From Oceanobacillus halotolerans (GTDB taxonomy: Bacteria > Bacillota > Bacilli > Bacillales > Amphibacillaceae), in assembly GCF_010993955.1 (NCBI RefSeq), contig NZ_WIXL01000006.1, positions 1 through 64,000 on the forward strand: a stretch of DNA of 64,000 bases. Reading direction: 5' to 3'. Position 1 is the stretch's first letter. Each line of letters starts with the position of its first letter. A program made the position numbers and the translations under genes. Positions 36,953 to 46,095 of the stretch are shown one piece after another. The notes under the pieces are model-generated. The model saw only the letters and a list, made by a program, of their open reading frames with translations. It did not search any database and was not told the DNA's origin.

Positions 36953-37984
36953 TTAAGTGTCTGTATTATCGTATAAATGACAAGCTACATAATGGCCATC
37001 CCCCATATTAGTTAGTTCTGGACGTTCAACAGAACAACGATCATGTGCGCGTGGGCATCGCGTTCGGAAGACACATCCTGATGGTGGATTAGCAGGGCTT
37101 GGCAAATCTCCAGACAACTTGATTTTTTCACGGCGATTTTTCACATCTGTTGATGGAACAGATGAAAGCAATGCTTGTGTATATGGGTGTAGCGGGTTAT
37201 CATATAGTGATTTCTTTGGTGCAATCTCGGCAATACGGCCAAGATACATAACTGCAACACGGTCGCTAATGTGTTTAACAACACTTAAATCGTGCGCTAT
37301 AAAAAGGTAGGTTAGATCAAATTCATCTTGCAAATCAGCCATTAGATTAAGCACCTGTGCTTGAATCGAGACATCAAGTGCTGATACTGGCTCATCACAA
37401 ATAATAAATTTCGGATTTAGTGCTAAAGCACGTGCGATACTAATTCGTTGGCGCTGACCGCCAGAAAACTCATGCGGATATTTCGTACGGTCACTCGCAC
37501 GTAAACCTACTTTTTCGATCAGGTCAACAGCTTTCTCTTTTCGTTCAGATTTGCTCATTGATGTATTAACGAGCAATGGTTCCTCCACTAATTCGCCGAC
37601 ACTCATTTTTGAATTCAGTGAAGCATATGGGTCTTGAAAGACAATCTGCATATTTTTTCGGTAATCTCGGAGTTTACGGTTACCTAAATGAGATATGTCA
37701 TTATCCTCAAAAAGGATCTTACCTTCTGTTGGTTCTAATAGGCGCAAGATAACACGACCTAGAGTTGACTTTCCTGATCCAGATTCTCCGACAACTCCTA
37801 GTGTTTCACCTTTGTGGATTGTGAGAGAAACATCATCAACCGCTTTAACGTGTCCAACCGTTCGTTTTAAAATACCACCCTTAATTGGGAAGTATTTTTT
37901 CATATGATCTACTTGAACGAGAACATTATTATCTGTTTCTTCCCTATTTTCAGTTATCTGTTTATATACTTGTTGCTGTGACAT
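36953..37984 (-). CDS. appF: Oligopeptide ABC transporter ATPase (OppF/AppF-like)
   Basis: The 343-residue ATPase has Walker A GESGSGKST, signature FSGGQRQRISIARAL and Walker B FIICDEPVSALDVS. The C-terminal oligopeptide-transporter domain ends with the cysteine-rich SGCVFRTRCPRAHDRC. In relatives those cysteines bind an iron-sulfur cluster. GGGGG lies upstream of the ATG. It sits between the OppD-like ATPase (13 bases away) and the binding protein, matching appDFABC. Confidence 0.93.
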   Translation of the reverse strand: MSQQQVYKQITENREETDNNVLVQVDHMKKYFPIKGGILKRTVGHVKAVDDVSLTIHKGETLGVVGESGSGKSTLGRVILRLLEPTEGKILFEDNDISHLGNRKLRDYRKNMQIVFQDPYASLNSKMSVGELVEEPLLVNTSMSKSERKEKAVDLIEKVGLRASDRTKYPHEFSGGQRQRISIARALALNPKFIICDEPVSALDVSIQAQVLNLMADLQDEFDLTYLFIAHDLSVVKHISDRVAVMYLGRIAEIAPKKSLYDNPLHPYTQALLSSVPSTDVKNRREKIKLSGDLPSPANPPSGCVFRTRCPRAHDRCSVERPELTNMGDGHYVACHLYDNTDT

Positions 37985-37997
37985 ATGTTAGTCCCCC

Positions 37998-38969
37998 TTA
38001 ATTATAAAGATAGCAACGAACTTTATGATTTGATTCAACTTCATTTAGATCTGGATTAGATTCTAAACACCGTTCCATTACATGTGGACAACGGCTTGAA
38101 AAACGACAACCTTTTGGGAAGCTATGTGCTGGTGGGACAGTACCTTTTATTGCGCCGAGTCTTTTCATATCTTTCTCAAGACTAGGTAAACTGTCGAGTA
38201 ATCCTGTAGTATATGGATGTTTTGTATTTTCAAATATTTGTTCAACAGCTGTTTCTTCAACGATCTGGCCGCCGTACATCACTAACACTCGGTCCGCATA
38301 CTCGGCAACAACGCCTAAATCATGTGTAATAAGAAGTATTGCCATATCCAGTCTTTCTTTCATTTCTGCCAACAAATCCAGAATCTGTGCTTGAATGGTA
38401 ACGTCCAGTGCAGTTGATGGTTCGTCGGCGATCAGTAATTTCGGTTCACACGATATCGCCATCGCAATCATCGCTCGTTGTCTCATTCCCCCTGACAATT
38501 GGTGTGGGTATTCATTAATGATTTCTTCTGCTCTAGGAAACCCGACAACACGTAAAAGTTCAATTGCTCTTTCCTGTGCTTCTTTTTTTGATACATTTTT
38601 ATGTTTACGTATAGTTTCCATAATTTGATTGCCAATTGTATATACTGGATTTAATGCCGTCATTGGTTCTTGGAAAATCATCGCAATATCATTACCTCGA
38701 ATTTTTGACATTTGTTTTCCAGTCTTTTTGAGCAAGTTCTCTTCTTCTAATGTAATGGTGCCGTCAATGATCTTTCCTGGTTTATTAATTAACTGCATAA
38801 TGGATAGGGAGGTAATGCTTTTCCCACTGCCCGATTCCCCGACTATTGCCAGTGTTTCACCTGGGTTTATGTAAAAGTCCACACCATCAACCGCTTTTGC
38901 TACTTGGTTATCTTCCAAGTAAAAATATGTCTTTAATCCTTCTACATCTAATAATGGATTTTGCGTCAT
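37998..38969 (-). CDS. appD: Oligopeptide ABC transporter ATPase (OppD/AppD-like)
   Basis: The 323-residue ATPase is the first gene of the operon. Walker A is GESGSGKSI, the signature LSGGMRQRAMIAMAI and Walker B LLIADEPSTALDVT; the C-terminal domain has GCRFSSRCPHVMERC. GAGGTG lies 7 bases upstream of the ATG. With the OppF-like ATPase it forms the heterodimeric motor of the importer. The divergent amidase gene starts 220 bases away. Confidence 0.93.
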   Translation of the reverse strand: MTQNPLLDVEGLKTYFYLEDNQVAKAVDGVDFYINPGETLAIVGESGSGKSITSLSIMQLINKPGKIIDGTITLEEENLLKKTGKQMSKIRGNDIAMIFQEPMTALNPVYTIGNQIMETIRKHKNVSKKEAQERAIELLRVVGFPRAEEIINEYPHQLSGGMRQRAMIAMAISCEPKLLIADEPSTALDVTIQAQILDLLAEMKERLDMAILLITHDLGVVAEYADRVLVMYGGQIVEETAVEQIFENTKHPYTTGLLDSLPSLEKDMKRLGAIKGTVPPAHSFPKGCRFSSRCPHVMERCLESNPDLNEVESNHKVRCYLYN

Positions 38970-39188
38970 TTGGTTTCACCTCGATTGAATTATAAAGTAC
39001 CATCCTTTTATTATCGAAATTATATCACAATTTTAAATTTTATTTCAATAATTTTTTTGAATTTTATAAAATGTATTAGCAAGAGTTTGTATGAGTTAAT
39101 TGACGAACATACTGATATAAGTACTAATTGTGATTCCAATGGACGGAATGGTAAACTTGTTCTACCACATATTACAAGGGGTGAGTTG

Positions 39189-40733
39189 ATGGATTTACAT
39201 AATTATTTAGAATTGGATGCAACAGAGATGGCTACACTTGTACAAGCTAGGGAAATAAAACCACAGGAACTTTTAGAGGTTAGCTTTCAACAGCTAGAAA
39301 AGGTGAATCCGACATTAAATGCAGTGATACAAAGCCGAAAAGAAAAAGCAATGATGGAAGCAGAACAACTACAACTTAATGGGAGTCCATTCATTGGAGT
39401 TCCTTTGTTACTAAAAAATATATCGCAATCGCTAAAAGGAGAACCATTAACGTCAGGTTCTAAATTACTAAAAAAGTCAATTGCCAATCAGAATTCTAAT
39501 CTGGTTGAGAAACTCCATCAAGCGGGTTTCACCTTTATGGGTCATACGAATACACCTGAATTTGGATTGAAAAATATAACAGAGCCTACTGAATATGGTC
39601 CTACACGAAATCCGTGGAATCCACAACATTCCCCAGGTGGATCAAGTGGAGGTTCAGCTGCTGCGATTGCCGCTGGTATTGTCCCTTTAGCAGGAGCAAG
39701 TGATGGTGGAGGATCCATTCGTATTCCTGCTTCTTTTACAGGTTTAGTAGGATTGAAGCCTACGAGAGGCCGAACTCCAGTAGGTCCAGGTGTTGGAAGA
39801 CAATGGCAAGGTGCATCCATTGATTTTGCCTTGACTCGTACAGTGCGAGATAGTGCAGCATTGTTAGATGTATTACAAGTTATTCAACCAGAGGCAGCCT
39901 TTCAAACTCCATTATTTCCAGGTTCGTACAAAAAGGAGATGGAACGTGTTTTTCAGAAGCCATTAACCATTGCCTACACGGTGAACTCACCAGTAGGGAC
40001 TCCAGTTTCAAAGGATGCCAAATTAGCTGTTGAAAAGATCGTGAAATGGCTTGAAAAAGAAGGACACCATGTTGTTGAACAGGAAAATGATGTGGATGGA
40101 GTTCAATTGATGAAAGACTATTATGTGATGAATAGTGGTGAAATCTCTTCTGTTGTTAAAAACTTAGAGCAAGCTTTTGGACGGGAACTGACAACTGATG
40201 ATTTAGAAATGGAATCTTGGCTATTAAATGAGGCAGGGAAAAATGTTTCTGCTGCTGAATATGCTGGTAGTATAGCCTCTTGGGATAAAGCTAGTGCACA
40301 AATGGCTGCATTTCATAAGGATTACGATTTGTATATTACACCTGCAAGTGCATACCCTGCACCAAGAGTTGGGGAGTTAACGTATGATCTAGAGGAACAA
40401 GAAATATTAAGGCAAAAGATGAAAGAAACAGGTGATAAAGAAAAACAACAAGCGATTATTTATGACATGTTTTTACCAAGTTTAACGTATACACCATTTA
40501 CCCAATTGGCAAATTTAACAGGACAACCAGCTATTTCGTTACCACTATATGTAACGGAAGATGGATTGCCATTAGGTGTTCAAATTATGGCTGGTAAAGG
40601 ACAAGAAAATCGTTTATTACAGGTAGCATATCAACTAGAACAGAGCGACCTTTGGATTGGTATGCAAGGAAATCCGTATTTTGAGCATGCTAATACTATG
40701 TCCCACATTGTACGTGTTCAAAAAGGTGGATAA
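39189..40733 (+). CDS. Amidase signature family hydrolase
   Basis: The enzyme hydrolyses amide bonds with a Ser-cisSer-Lys triad. With ATG 39189 (AAGGGGTGAG upstream) it has 514 residues, and the triad reads K76 (PLLLKNIS), S152 (PGGSSGGS) and S176 (GGGSIRIP). The S-S spacing of 24 is that of the family. The 76 codons upstream of that ATG have no coding character and overlap the app promoter region. It is likely a general amidase (GatA-like fold without GatB/C). The substrate is not predictable, although the neighbouring AbgT gene raises the possibility of an acyl-amide such as aminobenzoyl-glutamate. Confidence 0.9.
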   Translation: MDLHNYLELDATEMATLVQAREIKPQELLEVSFQQLEKVNPTLNAVIQSRKEKAMMEAEQLQLNGSPFIGVPLLLKNISQSLKGEPLTSGSKLLKKSIANQNSNLVEKLHQAGFTFMGHTNTPEFGLKNITEPTEYGPTRNPWNPQHSPGGSSGGSAAAIAAGIVPLAGASDGGGSIRIPASFTGLVGLKPTRGRTPVGPGVGRQWQGASIDFALTRTVRDSAALLDVLQVIQPEAAFQTPLFPGSYKKEMERVFQKPLTIAYTVNSPVGTPVSKDAKLAVEKIVKWLEKEGHHVVEQENDVDGVQLMKDYYVMNSGEISSVVKNLEQAFGRELTTDDLEMESWLLNEAGKNVSAAEYAGSIASWDKASAQMAAFHKDYDLYITPASAYPAPRVGELTYDLEEQEILRQKMKETGDKEKQQAIIYDMFLPSLTYTPFTQLANLTGQPAISLPLYVTEDGLPLGVQIMAGKGQENRLLQVAYQLEQSDLWIGMQGNPYFEHANTMSHIVRVQKGG

Positions 40734-41359
40734 AAAGGACCGAGTCGGCTAAGGTCTCAGGAGTCCTGTTGCAACGCCTCACGCTAACGTCCTGTTGAAT
40801 CTCACTGGTAAAACCGTCACGTCAATCGTAACGCCAGTACTAGCACGTCCTGTCGAGTCGAAAGTTCGAGCGGCGATGCTCCCACAGCGGAGCGTATGCA
40901 ATTAATACGTGACCACAAGGAATGCTCCCTAGAATCTACATCGTAAGAAGGTAAAGTGTAGTTCTTTTCCAAGGAGCTAAAAAAATAAGCCAACGAAGAA
41001 ATTAGATGTGTCATTTTACTGGACTTTTTGAACATCCTCATATAAAAAAATAATAAAAAATTAATGTTGGGTTTTCTACCAGGATTCTGTATAAAAGTTG
41101 ATTTTAGGTCCTAAAATAAAGAAGGGTAGAAATATGTGAATATCATTATGAAGAAGCCGTTTGTCGAAGGGTAAACCTTAGGAAAAGTTCCACTATTTTT
41201 ACTTGTTCTATAGCTATTTTCAAGCAAACCCATCCACTATATAATGAAGTCCGTGAAAGATAACCTGCACTTTTTTCAGAATATTACCGATCATTCGACA
41301 GGTGACAGGCACCACCCGAAATTTGTCGAAATTTATACATCAAGAAAGGGGTATCCTAT
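40734..41359. other. Intergenic region with diverged repeat sequence
   Basis: 40740-40950 contains CTAGCACGTCCTGTCGAGTC and AGGAGTCCTGTTGC, related to the 50935-51010 part of family A copy 4 (CTAGAACGTCCTGTTCGTCG). At 41299-41325 the string ACAGGTGACAGGCACCACCC contains the small palindrome GGTGACAGGCACC, a short repeat I recall from many Bacillaceae genomes. AGAAAGGGG at 41343 is the ribosome-binding site of the next gene. I see no gene here. Confidence 0.45.
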
Positions 41360-42886
41360 ATGGACAAAGAAAGGAAGGGTTTATTTCAGCGATTTTTAGA
41401 TGGCGTTGAAGTATTAGGGAATAAACTACCACATCCCGTTACATTATTTGCACTCTTAGCGTTACTCGTTATACTTCTGTCTGCAGTTCTATCTCCACTT
41501 GGTATAAGTGTAGAACACCCAGGTGAAGAGGGTGAAATGGTAGAGATTACAAACTTATTGAGTGCTGAAGGTATTCAATATATTTTTACAAGTATGACGG
41601 ATAACTTCATTGGTTTCGCACCACTTGGTGTTGTACTTGTAACAATGCTTGGTATTGGGGTAGCTGAGCGAACTGGACTAATTAGTGCACTCTTACGTGG
41701 TTTTGTTTTATCCGTACCAAAACAATTAATCACAGCAGGCTTGGTATTTGCAGGGGTTATGTCAAGTGTTGCTTCAGATGCAGGTTATGTTGTTTTACCT
41801 CCATTAGGTGCTGTTATATTTGCTGCAATAGGACGGCATCCATTAGCAGGTTTAGCAGCTGCGTTTGCTGGGGTTTCTGCGGGATTTAGTGCTAACTTAT
41901 TCTTATCGGCAACAGATGCGATGCTAGGTGAATTAACCATTGCAGCAGCATCTATTATTGACCCAGCATATGCTGAGACAATGAATATTGCAATGAACTA
42001 CTACTTCATTATTGTTTCTGTATTTGTCCTTACATTTATTGGTGCATGGGTAACCGAGCGTGTCGTTGAACCACGTTTAGGGGAATACAAAGGTGAGTAT
42101 CGTGAAAAATTAGAAGGTTTACAAGCGAAAGAGAAAAAAGGACTTATATGGGCTGGTGTAGGATTTGCAATTGCAGCAGCATTGATTGCATTACTAATTG
42201 TTCCAGAAAATGCACCAATGCGTGGAGAAGATGGAGCAATTATTCAATCACCATTTATGAGCTCGTTAGTTCCAGTAATCGCGCTTTTATTCTTTGTGCC
42301 AGGTCTTATTTACGGAAAAGTGACTAAAAACATTCGTGATGATAAAGATGTTGCAAACCAAATGTCCGATACAATGGCATCTATGGGAATGTTCATTGTT
42401 CTTGCATTTACAGCAGGTCAATTCGTTGCGTATTTCAATGAAACAAATATGGGATTGGTATTAGGTGTGTATGGTGCCGAATTCTTGCAAAGCATTAACC
42501 TTTCGGGAATCCCTTTAATCCTCTTGTTTATTTTAATTGCAGGGTTCATTAATTTGTTTATTGGAAGTGCATCTGCTAAATGGGCTATGATGGCTCCAGT
42601 ATTTGTCCCAATCATGATGCAATTAGGCTATTCACCAGAGCTAACTCAAATGGCTTATCGTGTAGCTGATTCTTCAACTAATATTATAACGCCGTTAATG
42701 ACATATTTTGCGATTATTATCGCGTTTGCGCAGAAGTATGATAAGAAGATGGGGATTGGGACATTAATTTCTGTTATGTTCCCATATTCCATTTATTTCC
42801 TCGTTGGGTGGACGCTTGTATTAGTTGTCTGGATGTTATTTGGAATAGATCTTGGTCCAGGATCACCAATCCTTTACAATAACTAA
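41360..42886 (+). CDS. AbgT-family transporter
   Basis: This 508-residue membrane protein has about 11-13 helices. The N-terminal pattern FLDGVEVLGNKLPHPVTLFA and the conserved SDAGYVVLPPLGAVIFAAIG, GVSAGFSANLFLSATDAML and RVADSSTNIITPLMTYFAII segments identify the AbgT family (p-aminobenzoyl-glutamate transporters and antifolate exporters). AGAAAGGGG lies upstream of the ATG. Either import of folate breakdown products or export of antifolates is possible; sequence alone does not decide. Confidence 0.92.
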   Translation: MDKERKGLFQRFLDGVEVLGNKLPHPVTLFALLALLVILLSAVLSPLGISVEHPGEEGEMVEITNLLSAEGIQYIFTSMTDNFIGFAPLGVVLVTMLGIGVAERTGLISALLRGFVLSVPKQLITAGLVFAGVMSSVASDAGYVVLPPLGAVIFAAIGRHPLAGLAAAFAGVSAGFSANLFLSATDAMLGELTIAAASIIDPAYAETMNIAMNYYFIIVSVFVLTFIGAWVTERVVEPRLGEYKGEYREKLEGLQAKEKKGLIWAGVGFAIAAALIALLIVPENAPMRGEDGAIIQSPFMSSLVPVIALLFFVPGLIYGKVTKNIRDDKDVANQMSDTMASMGMFIVLAFTAGQFVAYFNETNMGLVLGVYGAEFLQSINLSGIPLILLFILIAGFINLFIGSASAKWAMMAPVFVPIMMQLGYSPELTQMAYRVADSSTNIITPLMTYFAIIIAFAQKYDKKMGIGTLISVMFPYSIYFLVGWTLVLVVWMLFGIDLGPGSPILYNN

Positions 42887-42899
42887 TAAACAAACAAAA

Positions 42900-42941
42900 C
42901 TGTTCCATTAGAATTAATATACCTAATGGAACAGTTTTTCT
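42900..42941 (+). terminator. Terminator after the AbgT gene
   Basis: CTGTTCCATTA (42900-42910) pairs with TAATGGAACAG (to 42934) and is followed by T5. A family B element starts directly after it. Confidence 0.9.
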
Positions 42942-42942
42942 T

Positions 42943-43255
42943 AAAAGGTAAGAAAGTATAAAAAGTTGGCCTCATTACTGTCTTATATAGGAAAGGCCAC
43001 GTCCAGCTTCGAGCGATTGACGTCCTAGTGCCGATAGACATAAGGACGCACGAGTTTTCATCGGCCAGCGCCTACCCCCTCGAGGTCATAAGCCAATCCA
43101 CATTACGCGCAAAAAACGCCACGTCGAGGCTTGGCTTATGCTTGGCAGATAAGAAAACCTTCTTACTGCATAAGTGCAACTAAGACTTTCGCCACTTGGC
43201 GACAAGCCAAGTTTTCTAATCGGGGGTGATCAAGGCGCTTCTAGCTTTTGTTCTT
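42943..43255 (+). repeat. Interspersed repeat, family B, copy 4 (longest)
   Basis: The element runs from AAAGGTAAGAAAGTATAAAA to TTCTAGCTTTTGTTCTTGG and is the most complete copy, with the CGAGCGATTGACGTCCTAGT module and the common right part (CATAAGTGCAACTAAGACTT, TTCTAATCGGGGGTGATCAA). It is directly followed by a family A element. Confidence 0.78.
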
Positions 43256-43728
43256 GGTTTTAACTTTTTTCGCATACTTTGTTGTCTTTTCTTAACATCG
43301 GAGTTGATACGACTTAAAATACCACTCCGGAAATAAACTCAGTTTTCACCAGGGGCATAAGTGCGACATCTGTTCAAACTATTCGTTTTCACAATGTCTG
43401 ATTTACCGCGGACTCCCCACGAGCCTCCTCACTCGTGTCCTCGTTGCGGGGTCTCTTAGGCTCGTTATTCCGCAGGAGTCTTCGTTTATTTCCTTCGCTA
43501 GTGTTGCTATCCAAAACCTTCATTATGCTATAACTTTTTTTTAAAGTGATTGAAGTGGAGGACTGTCGCCTTTCTCATTCATAAAGGGTTAAAGCACTCA
43601 ACTATCATTGAATGTGAAAAAACAACTGCCTGAGCGAGAAATCAAAGCCGCTAAGTTACGTCGCATTATCTATCTACTATTCATTAAGATTCATACTGGA
43701 AAAGCAACAATCTTTTAGAAAACAGCTT
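43256..43728 (-). repeat. Interspersed repeat, family A, copy 3
   Basis: From about 43256 (CTTTTTTCGCATACTTTGTT) to AAAGCAACAATCTTTTAGAA and AACAGCT at 43728. Modules shared with copy 1 include CATAAGTGCGACATCTGTTC at 43352 and the ACTCGTGTCCTCGTTGCGGG region. The 43590-43670 part matches 5548-5625. The gap from 43729 to 43867 shows only the ribosome-binding site of the next gene. Confidence 0.75.
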
Positions 43729-43867
43729 CTCATTAAATCCATAACATTCACAACATAACTAAGGCATTCACACACCCAAAATTCTTTTTTACTTCATTCC
43801 GTAATTTTAGTATAGTTATAGTAGATACGTAAATAAAACTTGCGGTATCAGGAAGGGGACCATTTTA

Positions 43868-44827
43868 ATGCAAGATACGCTAGTTTATAATAAAAATGTT
43901 GAAAAAGTGTTAGAAAATATAAATAAAGTAATGATTGGCAAGGAAGATGTCGCGACATTAAGTTTAGTTGCCTTGCTTGCACAAGGTCACGTTTTATTAG
44001 AGGATGTTCCAGGTGTCGGAAAAACAATGCTTGTACGAACATTAGCAAAATCATTGGATTGTGATTTTACAAGAATTCAATTCACACCAGATTTATTACC
44101 CTCCGATGTGACAGGTGTTTCGATATACAACCCAAAAGAGTTAGAATTTGAGTTTCGTGGGGGACCAATACTTGGTAATATTGTATTAGCAGATGAAATA
44201 AACCGAACTTCTCCTAAGACACAGTCCTCTCTTTTGGAAGGAATGGAAGAAAAAAGTGTTACTGTTGACGGAAAGACCATTCCACTTAAAAAGCCTTTCT
44301 TTGTAATGGCAACACAAAACCCGATTGAATATGAAGGAACATATCCACTGCCTGAAGCTCAGCTCGATCGTTTTATATTAAAATTAAAAATGGGATATCC
44401 TTCTCTAGAAGATGAATTAGAAATGCTTGAACGTACTTCTCGTAATCACCCAATTGAACAAGTGGAATCCGTTATGACAAAAGAAGATTTGCTAAAAATT
44501 CAAGAAGAAGTTAACCAAGTTTATATGGATAAAAATGTTCAACGTTATATTATTAATCTAGTAACGGCTACTAGAAACCATGCTACAATCTATCTTGGGG
44601 TTAGTCCAAGGGGATCTATTGCATTAATGAAAGCAGCAAAAGCATATGCATACATTTGTGCTCGTGACTATGTACTCCCAGATGATGTGAAATATTTAGC
44701 TCCATATGTTCTATCACATCGATTAATCTTAACATCGGAAGCAAAATATGAAGGGGTGTCACAGGAGCAAGTAATAGCAAATGTGATTGGAAATACATCT
44801 ATTCCAATTCGAAAGGAATTTCATTAA
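43868..44827 (+). CDS. yeaC: MoxR-family AAA+ ATPase (YeaC-like)
   Basis: The 319-residue AAA+ ATPase has Walker A DVPGVGKTML (residues 59-68), Walker B IVLADEINRTSPKTQSSLLE and the sensor region ATQNPIEYEGTYPLPEAQLD. MoxR ATPases act as chaperones with VWA/DUF58 partners. The next genes encode exactly such a DUF58 protein and a transglutaminase-like membrane protein, the yeaC-yeaD-yebA order of B. subtilis. AGGAAGGGG precedes the ATG; the stop overlaps the next ATG (TAATG). Confidence 0.93.
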   Translation: MQDTLVYNKNVEKVLENINKVMIGKEDVATLSLVALLAQGHVLLEDVPGVGKTMLVRTLAKSLDCDFTRIQFTPDLLPSDVTGVSIYNPKELEFEFRGGPILGNIVLADEINRTSPKTQSSLLEGMEEKSVTVDGKTIPLKKPFFVMATQNPIEYEGTYPLPEAQLDRFILKLKMGYPSLEDELEMLERTSRNHPIEQVESVMTKEDLLKIQEEVNQVYMDKNVQRYIINLVTATRNHATIYLGVSPRGSIALMKAAKAYAYICARDYVLPDDVKYLAPYVLSHRLILTSEAKYEGVSQEQVIANVIGNTSIPIRKEFH

Positions 44828-46095
44828 TGAATGGGACAATACAATTTGTGAGCAAACTTAGCTTTATTGTTTGTTTATTTGTTATTCTATTTTCCTATGC
44901 GATGTTTCAAGGTGGATTTGTAAGTTGGTTTTTATTCTTTAGTTTTCTACCAATCTTTCTTTATCATATCGCATTGTTATTTTATCCAATAGGAAAATGG
45001 GAAGTGAACCGTCAGCTTTCTGGGCATGTTGTGAAAGCAGGGGATCGTGTTTCTGTAACCATAAGAATTATAAGACGCATGCCTTTTCCCCTTTATTATT
45101 GTATTTGTGAAGAAGTATTTCCAGATTCATTAAATAAAATAGATAGCTATAAAGAGAAATACCATTACTTTGATCAGCCAGAGAAATTAAATGTACAACG
45201 AAAAATAAAAAAAATCGTTTTTCCATGGTTCAGACGAACAATTGAGTTCCCCTATGTGATCGAACAAATCCCTCGTGGAGAACATCAATTACAAGCGGTT
45301 CGCATCAAAACTGGCGATGTATTTGGCATGGTTAAAAAAGAACATATTTTTCAGGTGTCAGATGAATTAATCGTTTACCCAAATGAACGACCGATTCGTT
45401 TGCTAGAACAGGTGAGCAGCTATGAACAAGGCTCAACTCCTACCTATTCTGTGAACACGAATAACACCAATATGGTAACAGGTATTCGCGAATATATACC
45501 AGGTGATAAATTCACATGGATTGATTGGAAACAAACAGCGAAGAAAAATACTATGATGACCAAGGAATTTGAACAAGAGAAGAGTACGGATACACTAATT
45601 GTATTGGATAATTGTCAGGAAGGAAGTACTAACATCATTGCATATGAAGCTGCGATCGAAGTGGCTTTCTCCCTAATCAATACGATGCAGCAACAAGCAT
45701 CACAAGTTGGTTTTTTAATAGTAGGGGAAAAAATGCCCTTTTTTGCAGTACATCAAGATCCAGCTCAAAAAGACTTGGTGCGTAAACAATTAACGCGTAT
45801 TCAACCATCTCTAAATACCCAGTTCGCTGTTAAATTGCGTGAAGTGTCCATGACGGTTGCAAGAGATAATGTGGTTATGATCATTACGACAAATTTAAAT
45901 GAGGCGTTTGTGCAATCCTTAAGGCGAATGATGCAACGTGCTAAAAGAGTAATCGTTTTATTCATCCAATCCGCATCTAAAGTAACGAAGCAGGAACATG
46001 CTATTATACAACAACTTAAAATAGAGGGTGTAGTAATTACCAACCTCTCAGAAGAGCAATTAACACAAAATACAATTGAGGTGAGTATTACATGA
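44827..46095 (+). CDS. yeaD: DUF58 domain protein (YeaD-like)
   Basis: The 422-residue protein has two N-terminal membrane helices (about residues 11-29 and 32-55), a beta-rich middle and the DUF58 core GIREYIPGDKFTWIDWKQTA followed by a VWA-like domain beginning TLIVLDNCQEG. It is the usual partner of MoxR ATPases. The gene overlaps both neighbours (1 base upstream, 4 bases downstream), indicating a tightly coupled operon. The biological role in Bacillus is unknown. Confidence 0.9.
   Translation: MNGTIQFVSKLSFIVCLFVILFSYAMFQGGFVSWFLFFSFLPIFLYHIALLFYPIGKWEVNRQLSGHVVKAGDRVSVTIRIIRRMPFPLYYCICEEVFPDSLNKIDSYKEKYHYFDQPEKLNVQRKIKKIVFPWFRRTIEFPYVIEQIPRGEHQLQAVRIKTGDVFGMVKKEHIFQVSDELIVYPNERPIRLLEQVSSYEQGSTPTYSVNTNNTNMVTGIREYIPGDKFTWIDWKQTAKKNTMMTKEFEQEKSTDTLIVLDNCQEGSTNIIAYEAAIEVAFSLINTMQQQASQVGFLIVGEKMPFFAVHQDPAQKDLVRKQLTRIQPSLNTQFAVKLREVSMTVARDNVVMIITTNLNEAFVQSLRRMMQRAKRVIVLFIQSASKVTKQEHAIIQQLKIEGVVITNLSEEQLTQNTIEVSIT

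Noticed and set aside
38961-39188. 76-codon N-terminal extension of the amidase
   Set aside because: It overlaps the divergent app promoter region, matches no amidase N terminus, and a good ribosome-binding site precedes the ATG at 39189.
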